Source of the DNA: Metopolophium dirhodum | Taxonomy: Eukaryota; Arthropoda; Insecta; Hemiptera; Aphididae | Direction of reading: 5' to 3' | Length of the DNA: 64,000 nt | Assembly: GCF_019925205.1 (NCBI RefSeq) | Contig: NC_083568.1 | Span: 4,764,237 to 4,828,236, forward strand | Shown here: in pieces, positions 38,271-49,118 of the stretch | Layout of the letters: the number at the start of each line of letters is the position of its first letter | How positions within the stretch are numbered: the first letter of the stretch is position 1 | Position numbers and translations under genes: made by a program | Notes under the pieces: model-generated | Database searches by the model: none | The model's input: only the letters and a program-made list of their open reading frames with translations | Told to the model about the DNA's origin: nothing

Positions 38271-38756
38271 GCTATGTTGTACATTTGTAAGACGGAGACA
38301 ACACATGCGGGTGTAGCGTTCTCTTAAGAGGAAGTGATACCCACATGTGTTATCTCCGTCTTACAAGTGCTTAACATAGCAAATTTTACGCAAGGCCGAA
38401 CACGTGTAGCTCTGTTAGTTAAAAAATTAAAGTAAATTGACCTCTTATAAAATCTAAAGATAAGATTATTATCGAGACAACCTCGTGAGCTTTTCATTAT
38501 ATTTTAATTTTTAAGCGAGTTATGAGTACTTTAAAATGTACAAGCAATTTACAATTTTAAAATACTCATAGTTTGCTTTAAAATTAAAATATAATAAAAA
38601 GCCCATGAGGTTGTCTAGATAATAATCTTACTTTTAGACTTTATAAGAGGTCAATTCACTCTAATTTTTAAACTAACGGAGCTACACGTCTTCTGCTTTG
38701 CGTAAAATTTGGTATGTTACGAACTTGTAAGACGGAGACAATACATGTGGGATTGT
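38271..38756. mobile_element. nested foldback element with three copies of one terminal block
   Basis: The block TTGTAAGACGGAGACAA..CACATG occurs at about 38285-38310, inverted at about 38350-38375, and again at about 38725-38751. The first two form a short hairpin around CTCTTAAGAG (38330-38339). The second and third end a much longer inverted repeat whose arms (about 38345-38530 and 38565-38756) pair through ACATAGCAAATTTTACGCA, GTAGCTC.GTTAGTT, GACCTCTTATAAA and GAGACAACCTC. No coding capacity or target duplication was recognised. Confidence 0.8.
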
Positions 38757-38792
38757 GGGAATCACGTCCTCTTAACTACAAAGTTATTTTAT

Positions 38793-39620
38793 ATTCTGAG
38801 CGGTATATTGATTTTACAATTATGTTTTTTTTTTTTTTTATAATTTGTTTTTAGTTTTTTTGTGTCTGTCATCACCGTTTGGGGCAGTAACACTGCTTCG
38901 ATTTTCTTCAAGACTTCAACAGTAATGTTTTGGAAAAGTGAATGTAGTTGAGGAATTTGGAAGGAAAAAATTTAAATATCTCAACATAGTTTTCAAAAGC
39001 GCAGTGAAAAACAAAACAATAATTAAGAAAAAACGGTAATTTTTAAGCAAAATTGGTTTTCGACAAAACCGATTTTGTTTTTGGTGTAACTCTAAAACAA
39101 ATAGCCGTAGTTAGATTAATTTTTCACTGTTTAGGCCTATATTAGCATTTATTATACACCATAACATTTTCAAAATATTTTAACTTGTTTTGAGCGCTTT
39201 ACGTACATATTCAGATTTCATTGTTTTTTAGTTTTTTTTTCTATTAATGTCAAGAAAATCGCTTGAAAATAAAATACAAGGCTCCTATTATATTGTTACA
39301 ATGGCAGTTGAAAAATATTAAAAATACATTCACAAATTTTTTACAAGCATTTAAAGTTTGAATTTTGACAAAATACGTAAAGATCTAGAAAATGGGGAAA
39401 TTATTTTGAGTTAGAAATTCATGAAAATTTTTCTTTTTAAATATTATATTTGAAAATTTAATTCAAGATTCCTTTTAAAGTTTGTTTACTTTTATCAAAA
39501 AAAATAATGTCTACGTGAAAGTCAAATTAAATTTTCATGAATGTTTGAAGTTCAAATATTTACAATATTGGATATTTACTCGATTTTTAATGTACAGCAA
39601 TTTTCTTATTTTGCTGTAAT
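38793..39620 (+). repeat. dispersed repeat family A, forward copy of an inverted pair
   Basis: Starts at ATTCTGAGCGGTATATTGAT, followed by a T-run, TTTGTGTCTGTCATCACC, GTGAATGTAGTTGA, TTTTCAAAAGCGCAGTG and TTTTCAAAATATTTTAACTT. Its distal half is repeated in reverse at 39640-40020. Confidence 0.8.
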
Positions 39621-39639
39621 TAAAAAAACGAATAACTGT

Positions 39640-40020
39640 AGATACTTTAAATTTACACCATATGCGTTTATTTTATCAATTTCTATAGGTACTTGATAAA
39701 ATTTTCAAAATATTTCTACTATATCTTAGATGTAAAAATAAAATATTTATGAATTTCTAACACAAAATAATTTACACATTTTCGTGATTTTTACGTATTT
39801 ACTATTTTGTCAAAATTAGAACTTTAACTGCTTATAAAAAAAAGTTATGACTGTATTTTTAATATTTTTTTAACTGTTATTGTAACAATATACTAGAAGC
39901 CTTGTATTAAATTTTCAAGTGCTGTTATTGACATGTATAGAAAAAAAACTAAAAAATGTCGGTAAACGGCTCAAAACCAGTCAAAATATTTTGAAAATTA
40001 AAAATATTTTAACATAAACA
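39640..40020 (-). repeat. dispersed repeat family A, reverse copy of an inverted pair
   Basis: Reverse complement of the distal half of the adjacent copy: AATTATTTTGTGTTAGAAAT, TTTTGACAAAATAGTAAAT, ATAAGCAGTTAAAGTTCTAA, TGTTACAATAACAG and TTTTCAAAATATTTTGACTG. The pair forms a large imperfect palindrome centred near 39630. Confidence 0.75.
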
Positions 40021-40325
40021 TTCAGTGAAAATATAATAGTAAAAATATAGTAGGTTTAATACCTACTTATAATTATTTTATAGAATTAGATGGAATTACA
40101 ATTTACAATGAAAAATACAGTACATTTTTACTGAGGTTTGATACTTAGTTTTTGTTAGGACGATCCTTGTTTGATAAATTTAAGTAAAGCAGCACGGGTT
40201 TTTTTTCGAAAAAAAAAATCCATAACAAAATGCAACACCAATTATTGTAACAACTAACAAATGATAGAAAAGTAAATTCAAAACTAACATGAAATTTGAA
40301 AAGCAAAAAAATAAAAAAAATTCTG

Positions 40326-40407
40326 TGGCAGCGGTGGGATTCGAACCCACGCCTCCGAAGAGACTGGTGCCTTAAACCAGCGCCTTAGACCGCTCGGCCA
40401 CGCTACC
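40326..40407 (-). tRNA. tRNA-Leu (anticodon AAG), second copy
   Basis: Identical to the copy at 5844-5925 except one base in the variable arm, where TCTTCGGA replaces TCCTCGGA. All stems and the AAG anticodon loop are preserved, so it is probably functional. A T-run just downstream on the minus strand (seen as AAAAAAAATTC at about 40314-40324) would terminate RNA polymerase III. It lies about 200 bp beyond the 3' end of the TDRD5-like gene, on the same strand. Confidence 0.97.
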
Positions 40408-40604
40408 TCCGTTATATTATAGTGGAATAATGGGCTATTTAACCAAACGTATTGTTAAAATTAACATTAAGCTAAATAAAACAATGTACTATCATTAAAA
40501 ACATGCCTTGCAAGTTAAACAAAACAATTTGAATGAATTAATTTGTCTTTATTCTTTAGTGATTAAATTTGTGCAGTATACTTAAAATTTAAATAGATAG
40601 ATAC

Positions 40605-43600
40605 TTACAACTCGTTGTTGATATTTTCTAATGTTTTTGAATCATTTGATTTATATTGGAACAAGGTGACATGTAAGATTTGGTACTGTTTACTCTAAAT
40701 AAAAAGGAATATAATTAATATTAAATTGTTGTTCATTTAGTTATTGTATGTATTTTGTCAACTGAAGTTTGGTTTTAAAATGTGTATTCATAGGTATGGA
40801 CGTCATGTTCAAGTCAGTTGCAAACATTTTATCTGGGTCGTTTTTATACAAACGGCTCATAATAGTAAATATTAATATATTATATTAACCTTGGGTGTAA
40901 CAGGAACACCTGACAAATCCAATAACTTTTATTCTGAACAATATTTTTAATTTTTTTTTTTTATATATATAATTTATTGATGTTTGCGTTACATGACATG
41001 GATAATAATATAAAATATTTTATTTTTATTTTTTAATACAGAAAATAAAATTGAAAAATTGAAAATAGCCAATTTGTACATTTAGTTTTAAGAATCAACT
41101 GTAAAAACATTTTTGTTTTGATATTTTTTTTTAAAAAAATTAGATACTAACAAGTATTAACCACCTTAAAAATTCTCACAAAATGTTTTAAAAAGTTTAT
41201 ACTTTTTGAATTTAAATGTATTTTACAACTGAATCAACTTTATTTAACTTTATTCAACTTTTATTTATAAATGTTTTTAGTCAACATTTTTCTATAAAAA
41301 AATAAAAAATGTTATATGATACATGTAACAAAAGTGTCAATAAATTATGTATAAAAAAAAAAATTAAAAATAATGGTTAAAACAAAAGTTATTTCATTTG
41401 TTAGGTCTTCCTGTTACACCCTGTATTTCACTGTTTTAATACAATATCTAAATGATATATTCAGACTTGGTTTAAGACGTAAGCATAGTAGGCTAAAGCC
41501 TACAAACTATGATATCAGGTTTAGAGGCACTGTTCACAAAACATTTTTTAAATAATACTTTTTTCGATATCCCCTAGTTTGCCAGTGTCTTATTATTGTA
41601 ATTATAAAACTTACGAATATAAAATGATCATCAACCATAACCAAAACCTGCTTATCAATATTAATGATTTCTAAAAATGCTTTTGTAACTTCTGGTGCAA
41701 TTGAATCAAGTTCATTATAACCAGTCAAACAACAATGGATTGCTTGACATGGTAAACTACAAAATAGATAATTCAAAAATCTTAATTCAGTTTTAGGTAT
41801 ATTATCAACAGTTCCATAGTCCACATAAAATACCTAATAAACATTATTTATAATATTAATATTGTAAGCGTATAAATATATAATAATTTTTTTTTTAATG
41901 TAACACTTACTTCAACAGTGGTTGGATTTACTTTTAAAACTTTAACTCGATGCCACTGTTTTGGATTCGAAAATGAAGAATAAGATGTGACATAAAATAA
42001 ACCTGGTAATATTTGGTTTGGTTTAACCAAATAATTGTTACTATTAGTTTCATAAGTACATCTAGAAAAAAATAAAGAATAAATAAAATAGTAAATGGTT
42101 ACTATTGTTTTTTTAATATTTACTGCATTTGAATCATTAAACGGTCCAAAAGTTCGAATGGTTCCAATTGTAAATAAAATAAACTTGGATTATATATACT
42201 AAGCAACCGCATTTTTTTTTTGTCCTGATTAAAAGACAATATTGGCTGTGCTATGCTTGTAGTAATTGTTTCATTATTTAAACAAATATTTTTTAACAAG
42301 CATTTCTGAAAATATTATATCATTTAGTTAAAGGTATATGTATTCAGAACACCCACAAGTGTTCTGTCTTACAGAAACATAACACAGTAAAAGTCTTATT
42401 TTACTGAGATAATAGATGCCGGTACATCAGGGTTGGGCAGTATCTTCGATACAATTGTATGAAGTATCGAGTATTTCATTAAAGAATTTTATCGAAAGAT
42501 ACTCGATTAAAATAATTAATGTGATTCAATTCTGCTTTTTACTATCAAAATTAATATTTAATATAATTTAATATCTATTTTACGAATACAAATTATATAA
42601 GTTATATCAGTGATAAACACACACTGAATGGGACTTTACGTCTTTACTGTACGTCTGTACCTTATTAGATATCTGTAATTTGTACATGTATAGTCTACCC
42701 TTCCCGTGACGGCAATAAAATAGGTATTACTTAACGAAGTGGTGGATATCCCCACAATAATAAATATATTTTTTAAAAAACCTGTGACTAATTTTATTCA
42801 AGTGTATCGAGTATCGTAAAACCCCAAAACCAAGTATCTTGTTCAACCCTGGGTACATTTATAGATAGACTATATTAATCAATAGTCATATTTTAAGTTA
42901 AATCTACTTTGTATTATAACCAAATTAACCTAATGAGGCAAGTACAATTGTTGTTTTACGCGTGAAGATAAAGATAACAAAATATGTGGTTATTGTGTAC
43001 TCTTTGTTTTATGTATTTTAAGTTTTAATGATTAAAATTTCAACCAAACTTGTGTATTTACATTGTCATTTTCTAAATCCTCTTTTTCGTACAATTTAAT
43101 TTTTGTGTACAATACATTATTTCGCACTTCAATTACTTGATCTAATATCTCTAACATTTGTTTAATTGATGAAAAATCAAAATCAATAATATTGTACAAT
43201 TGCTGAAACCAACACAAAATAAATATTAAGAAGGCACAAACTGATATAGGATTGAAATTATAGTACAAACTTACGGTATAAATGAACTTAAAATTCTTAA
43301 TATTCACACCTTTACAGTACACTTTGAATATTCTCTCAATATTTAACCTCAATAATTCAGAAATACGATCTTCGTTTCCATTTAATGTTCTTGAATCTAT
43401 GTTTGAAAATAAAAATTAATTAATGTAGGTATTAAATAATATTATACATCAAATAAATAAGTATCAACATTACTATAGATTATTGAATAGTATTTATTCT
43501 TATATTTATGCAATATATTATATATAGCATAAAAAGTTAGAAGTTCTCCTAATGAGTATTTCTCACACTTCCAAAACATGTACAGTAACTACGATCACGC

Positions 43601-46600
43601 TGTGATAATACAGTTTTGTAATACATAGAATATAAAATAAGATTAAGTTAACATAATTAATTAACTAAAAAATTAACAAATAGCTTTTAAATAATTGAAA
43701 TCAATTAATATATACACATACATTTCAACTCAATAATCGTTCAACAAATTACTTATGTAATGATCCTATACAAAGAATAATGCGTCTCATTAATTCAGAA
43801 CTCAATCTTTTAGACTATAAGCCTTAGTGAAAACCATAATATCAAACAAGAAGATCTTACTTATCTTACTTCAGAACCACAATAAATGTTTGTTTTAGTT
43901 TGTTTTATCTGTGTGTACATTACTCATTGCTGTTAATAAATTATACATTATATTATATATATGTGTTATCTTTAAGTAATAATTAAAATTTGTGAAATTG
44001 CCGCCAGGCGTTGATTTATACAAAATAAACATAAAACAAAATATTTATTATTAAACAAGCATTTAAAGTGATTTTTAAAATAGTAGTATAGCACAAAACT
44101 TTTGGTGAATTATGTCAAAATCACTAATTAAAGCTTTTAATACTTATAATTAATTAATAAATAACTATTGATAATCAATTCAATAATCTATATTAAATCA
44201 CACTACCACAGTATAAAATCTTACATCTAAAATAGTTTTTCATTTAAAAAATTAAAAAGCATAAAAAAATAAAATATTATAAAATCAATTTGCTTAATAG
44301 CTCTTTTAGTTATTTTTAACTTGTCAGAGATTTAACTTGGTCTTCAATAAATTGTATGCATGGATGAATATACAACATTTAAACCAAAAGCTTAAGTTAT
44401 AAAAATTATAAAGAAACCTAACTTCATACTTAAAAAGATTAAAACAGATACTTAAGAATTTGTATAAATTAATAAAACAATTATATTTACCATTATTATT
44501 TTTCTTTGGAGTAGAATGCAGAAATGAATTTGAATTGTTTAAAGAATTATCACCGTTCATCTAAAAATAATAACATTTTTTATGTAAGCAGAATTATTGA
44601 TAAAACGATTACTTTAAACATAGGTGCAATGAGTATTAACATTCTGGGGCTGGGCTGCAGCCCACTTTACAAAACTATTAACTTTAAATAACGCATAGAG
44701 GGCTTATATCCTATAACTTTAAAAGAAACGTTTAATGTTATGGAAAATACAGGATAATAATAAATTATTAATACTTGACAAAAATATTTTAAATTAGTGA
44801 ATTTAAAACTAGGATTCTAATTTTAAAAATCTTAATTAATCCTAATTGAATGCATAGTGTTCAACTATGGGAAAATGAAAAACTACCCAACATTCAATCA
44901 AAACTTTGCATAATAATACACAAATAAAATTAATTAATGCCGTTAAATTAATTAAAATTAAAAACTATTTATGAAAAAATAAAATTATTTTACATCTCGA
45001 TTTAATACTTTTTAAAAATACATCATTTTTAATTTTATATTCCTCAAAAAAATCCCATATGAAAATAGATATTTGAACCGAAAATGTATGTTGGATTTTC
45101 TTAATGTTTTTGTTTGAATCAATAATTGTTAAATACTTATAATATAAATTAGAAAGCCATAATTTTGTTAAAAATGTGTAATTTAAAAAAAATATTATAT
45201 TTATATTATATTTAGACAAACTGATAATGTACATTTTATATTTTATATTTCATACTTACAGAAATAGAACACGACTGCGATTTCTTTTCATTTATAAGTC
45301 TTGTATCAACATTTTTATTTTTTCTAAATTCTGATTGTTTTTTTACATATTCAATATTTTTTATTAAATAAGCTTTAGCAATATCAGAGTTTTTATCTGT
45401 ATTATTAAAACCACTTTGAAATGATCTCATTAAACTTTGATTTGTACACATGTCTATATATTCAGTCGAAGGTTCAATTGATTCATTTGTTTTACTATTT
45501 ATTCCATTATTACTATCATGTTTATTTTTACTATGAGGTGTATCTTCTTTAAATTCATCAATTGTTAACCGTGCATACAATTCAGATAATACATTTTGAT
45601 CATTACATTCATATTGTCTTGAATTGATCAAATTTTTATTATCGCCGGTAATTTGACTTAAAGCTGGTTTATTTGGTAGTGAATCTGGTCCTAAAGGCTT
45701 ATTGTGTGCATCTGTAAAATAAAATGAATTAATATACTTCACAATATAGTATGCAACAACAGTACATATGCATTTCAACATTGAAATATTTATAAATGAT
45801 GATTAATGACAACTTAACAACTATTGATCCTGGTGTTAAACATTGGCGTGCAACTAGGCGGTCAGGTTATAAAATAGGCCGCCAATTCAGGTTCTGGCGT
45901 TTAACACTAGGTTTGCTAGTAAATTAACGCAGAATATTTTGTACCGCAGTAAGGGATTTATAGTATTTATAATCAATACTAAAACTATTGTTTTTATTAA
46001 CATAAGTTAATTTAAAACATAAAAACATAAATTTGTACTACTAATAATAATAATAATTAAAATTAAAATCTCATTCTTTTCTGAATGATCTAAAACATTG
46101 CTTTCCAGACACAAAATTTGTTAAGTTCATCAAATAAATAAAACTAAACAGTACTATTTATAATCAATATTAATAAGTACCTGTGTCGTGGTGTACCAGT
46201 GGTATATTAGATTTAGAGTGAAGTGAATTTTTTAAAGAAACGTTTTCAACATTTATATTTAAAAAATCTTTTACTCGATCTTTTAAATCATGCATACTAT
46301 GTATGTCTGTAACCGAATAGTCAGGATGCTTTTGTACTATTTGCTTTAATTCATTTAAAGTTATCAGCTGAAAAAAGACATAAGTTAGCATAAACCCTGA
46401 AGAACAGAACTAAAAATAATTTCTACTTTAGATTTTAAATGTTGGCATAACCATGTTATCGATGTTAAAAGTTTACAAAATTGAATGTGTTATAATTTAG
46501 GTTAAGTGCTTTAACCCTTTGACGAGTATTGACGTATATTTACGTAATTAAGTAAGTATGTCCTGTAAAGTAATGACGTATACTTACGTCAAGGCGTCGA

Positions 46601-49085
46601 GTTATGGTTGTGGTGTTAATCAAATTTTAGTGATTTTAATTATTTTTGTACAGATTTCGAACACATAATGAAATATATGCTGCCATCTGTCATTAACTTT
46701 TCTAAAAACGTTAACTAGATTAGAACATAAATGTATATATTTATTGCAATTATTATTTTCCATATGTATAAGAAGTTGCTTATACTGTCATATTAATTCA
46801 CTCTGTGGGTGATCATGGTAAAATAATAATTCACTCATCAAAGGGTTAAATACCATTAGGTACCTATAAATAATGTATAACCAATTACTAATTATAATTA
46901 TGATGTATTAGATAATTTTCTTAATTTATTCTTGCACTTATTTATAATTAAAAATTTAGATTTATATTTTAACCAACTGTTAAGATACAACAATGAAGTT
47001 AAAATCTAGTATAAAGCAAGATTAGGATTTTTCATTAGTGATAACTAGGACTCGGATGTTTATGAAATTACACATTTTTTTCAATTTTTCCAATTTAATG
47101 GTAACCTGGATACAAATTTAATTCATGTTCTACTGAATCAAATAATACTATTTTAATCTTGCATATTTTGGGATTTCAAAAAATAAAAATGCTTATTTCA
47201 ATACATTTTTTTAAAAATAATTAAAATTAAAAACTTCACAATTAATACACAATTAGTAATACAAGAGAAATCCTCAAAATGGCTAATGGAAAAGTAGGAA
47301 AAGAAATGTACGACAAATTTCAGAACGTAATTGAAAAAAATAATAGATTTAAAACTTTGGTACAAACTTCGAAAATACATTCCGGTGAAGTTGATACTAT
47401 GGAAGGAATAGGAGAAGATTTGAAGATTGAGGATCTTGCATTCTTCAAATATGCTCCAATAACATCAGTTGATGTAGAACGAAGTTTTTCACGCTACAAA
47501 AATGTACTTACCGATAACAGACACAGTTACAAATTTAATCAAATTAAAAAAAAACCATAGTAGCACAGTATAACACTAATAATGTAATAATTGATAAATA
47601 ATAAATAATAATGTAAATTAAAGTAAATAAAACGTCATGTAAATTTAAAAAAATGTATTTTAAATTGTAGTAAAAAAAATAATAAATAAAAATAACTACT
47701 AGGTAATAAAAATATTATATTTTTGTTTTATGATTTATAATAAATTTTTTGTGCATATTTTGGTTTTTATTGGCTAAAAATGCATATTTTATAATTTTTA
47801 GTACATATTTCCTAATTTTTTAGTGCATAAATGTATACATATTACAGTAGTTTTAAGTGCATAAACATCCAAACCCTAGTTATAACTATAATTGAATGCA
47901 AAATCTCTACTAATACTAAATACTACTGATTTTTAGTTTCTACTGCAACGTATAATAATTAAGAAAAAAAATATCCACAATAACTTATTTAATGTATCAT
48001 CATAATATACTATATTCAAGTAAATAAACATGTTATTGGCAAGATGAGATCAGACAATAATAGACAGTAATATATTTTTTAACTTGAATATAGTATAGAT
48101 TGATTTCATTTATACTAATATGATATCTTGTAATTATCTGTTTTATTTAATTAGTAAAGCACTGACATATTATATTTAATTTTGATTTATTTAATAAATA
48201 GTCGCTTATCACTATACTATAGTGTATACTTAAGTCAAAATGGAAAAATAAGCTTTAAGTAGGTATGTTGTGTCATAAGAAGCCAATAATAATTTAAAAA
48301 TGACTGTTTCTCTGTCATGACAGTCGAAACAAATTATTACTATAATAACAAAGTTACCATTTGATTTTCAAGTATGTATCTTTCTATATCAGAACGTAAG
48401 TTATCTGTCATGTAACCATAACTGGAATTGGCTTTATGGCTAGTACCATTTCTATTCATATCAGAATGACTTTTACTAGATGATGAATATGACTGGTTTA
48501 ATTGATTAGAACTTATAAAAGAATTAGTGGATCTATGATAGTCACTACTAGTATTTTGATATTTGTTGTTTGAATAATTGTTGGTTTTAGTAGGCATCCT
48601 TTGATTATAAGAGTTACGTCCAGAAAAATAGTTATTTCCATTATGATTTTGATGTACTATTCGATTATTTGTGTTTGATTTGACTTTCTTTTTTCTAGTT
48701 TTTGTTTTTTGCTTAACAACAAGCATTCTTAAATGGTTAGTCTTATCGCCAACAACAAGAGATAACGTAGATGATTCAATTGGGTTTGGAGGGACCTAAC
48801 ATAAAAAATAAAAAAATATATATTAATTAGTTAGTATTTAGTTTTCACAATAAATAAAAATTATAAATTAAATTTACAAAATAATTATTTTATTCTTACA
48901 GTTACAACATCACTCATATTTTGAAGCAATTCAATGACTGAACTAAAACCTAAACTTCTATAAGGTAAATTACATCCTTCTTGTTCACGGTAATCTCTTT
49001 GAAGCTGTAAAATACTGAGTGGTTTTTGCGAACTGGTTAACAGGCTCCTTACATTGATTTTGACTTCATTTAAATCCATTGCCAT
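40605..49085 (-). CDS. TDRD5-like protein: three LOTUS/OST-HTH modules and one extended Tudor domain
   Basis: Eleven exons with GT-AG borders and consistent phases (high to low): 49085-48900, 48795-48358, 46367-46181, 45711-45260, 44560-44491, 43396-43275, 43202-43062, 42305-42124, 42061-41911, 41833-41615, 40694-40605; about 745 aa. Residues 3-80 are a LOTUS winged helix (VRSLLTSSQKPLSILQLQ..YRSLGFSSVIELL). About 190-255 and 455-530 are more divergent LOTUS-like modules (LRLNIERIFKVYCKGV). About 575-740 form an extended Tudor domain (SLFYLQLEPFELLDRL, VFYVDYGTVDNIP). The regions between are Asn/Ser-rich, apparently disordered. In the family, LOTUS domains bind Vasa-type helicases and Tudor domains bind methylarginine on Piwi proteins in germ granules. 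Start choice is uncertain (49118, 49085 or 49079). The stop TAA at 40607-40605 overlaps a GTAAGT donor, so another 3' exon is possible. Tudor carries DYGT where binding-competent domains usually have DYGN. Confidence 0.85.
40893..41421. mobile_element. DNA-transposon relic with 26-bp terminal inverted repeats, in the last intron of the TDRD5-like gene
   Basis: Left end GGGTGTAACAGGAACACC, continuing TGACAAAT, matches in reverse complement the right end GGGTGTAACAGGAAGACC, continuing TAACAAAT, with two mismatches in 26 bp. The element is 529 bp, non-coding and AT-rich. A fragment of the same terminus (AACACCTGACAAAT) lies at about 25269. No clear target-site duplication was found, so the superfamily is open. 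Confidence 0.7.
42420..42859. mobile_element. hAT-like MITE in intron 7 of the TDRD5-like gene
   Basis: Termini CAGGGTTGGGCAGTATC (42428) and, reverse complemented, CAGGGTTGAACAAGATAC (ending 42851). GGTACAT is repeated immediately outside both ends (42421-42427 and 42852-42858), a 7-bp match where hAT elements normally leave 8. Subterminal GTATCGAGTAT motifs lie inside both ends. The interior is non-coding. Confidence 0.75.
45828..45907. repeat. small imperfect palindrome in intron 3 of the TDRD5-like gene
   Basis: CCTGGTGTTAAACATTGGCG pairs with the reverse complement of the right side, CCTAGTGTTAAACGCCA; a GGCGGTC/GGCCGCC pair lies inside. About 80 bp overall. Probably a tiny MITE or solo palindromic relic. 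Confidence 0.5.
46511..46849. mobile_element. piggyBac-type MITE with TTAA duplication, in intron 2 of the TDRD5-like gene
   Basis: TTAA at 46511-46514 and 46846-46849 flank a 331-bp element (46515-46845). Its ends are CCCTTTGACGAGT and, in reverse complement, CCCTTTGATGAGT. A TTAA target with CCC...GGG ends is diagnostic of the piggyBac superfamily. Near the left end, GACGTATATTTACGT and GACGTATACTTACGTC form a subterminal repeat. No transposase is encoded. Confidence 0.85.
47038..47886 (+). mobile_element. hAT element remnant with 8-bp target duplication, in intron 2 of the TDRD5-like gene
   Basis: The element at 47046-47878 (833 bp) starts TAGGACTCGGATGTTTATG and ends with the reverse complement of TAGGGTTTGGATGTTTATG. 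The flanking 8-mers GTGATAAC (47038-47045) and GTTATAAC (47879-47886) differ at one base. It encloses a transposase C-terminal fragment (separate entry). It sits about 190 bp from the piggyBac MITE, antisense to the host transcript. Confidence 0.9.
47279..47560 (+). pseudogene. hAT transposase C-terminal fragment
   Basis: A 93-codon frame carries FKYAPITSVDVERSFSRYKN followed by VLTDNRHSYKFNQIK. This is the conserved end of the hAT dimerisation region, in which a (I/T)(S/T)..VERSFS motif precedes a short helix. The DDE catalytic core and zinc-finger N-terminus are absent, leaving a deletion derivative. It lies inside matched hAT termini with target-site duplication, which confirms the assignment. 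Confidence 0.85.
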
Positions 49086-49118
49086 GATTATACGAGATTT
49101 ATCTAATTTATAAGACAT

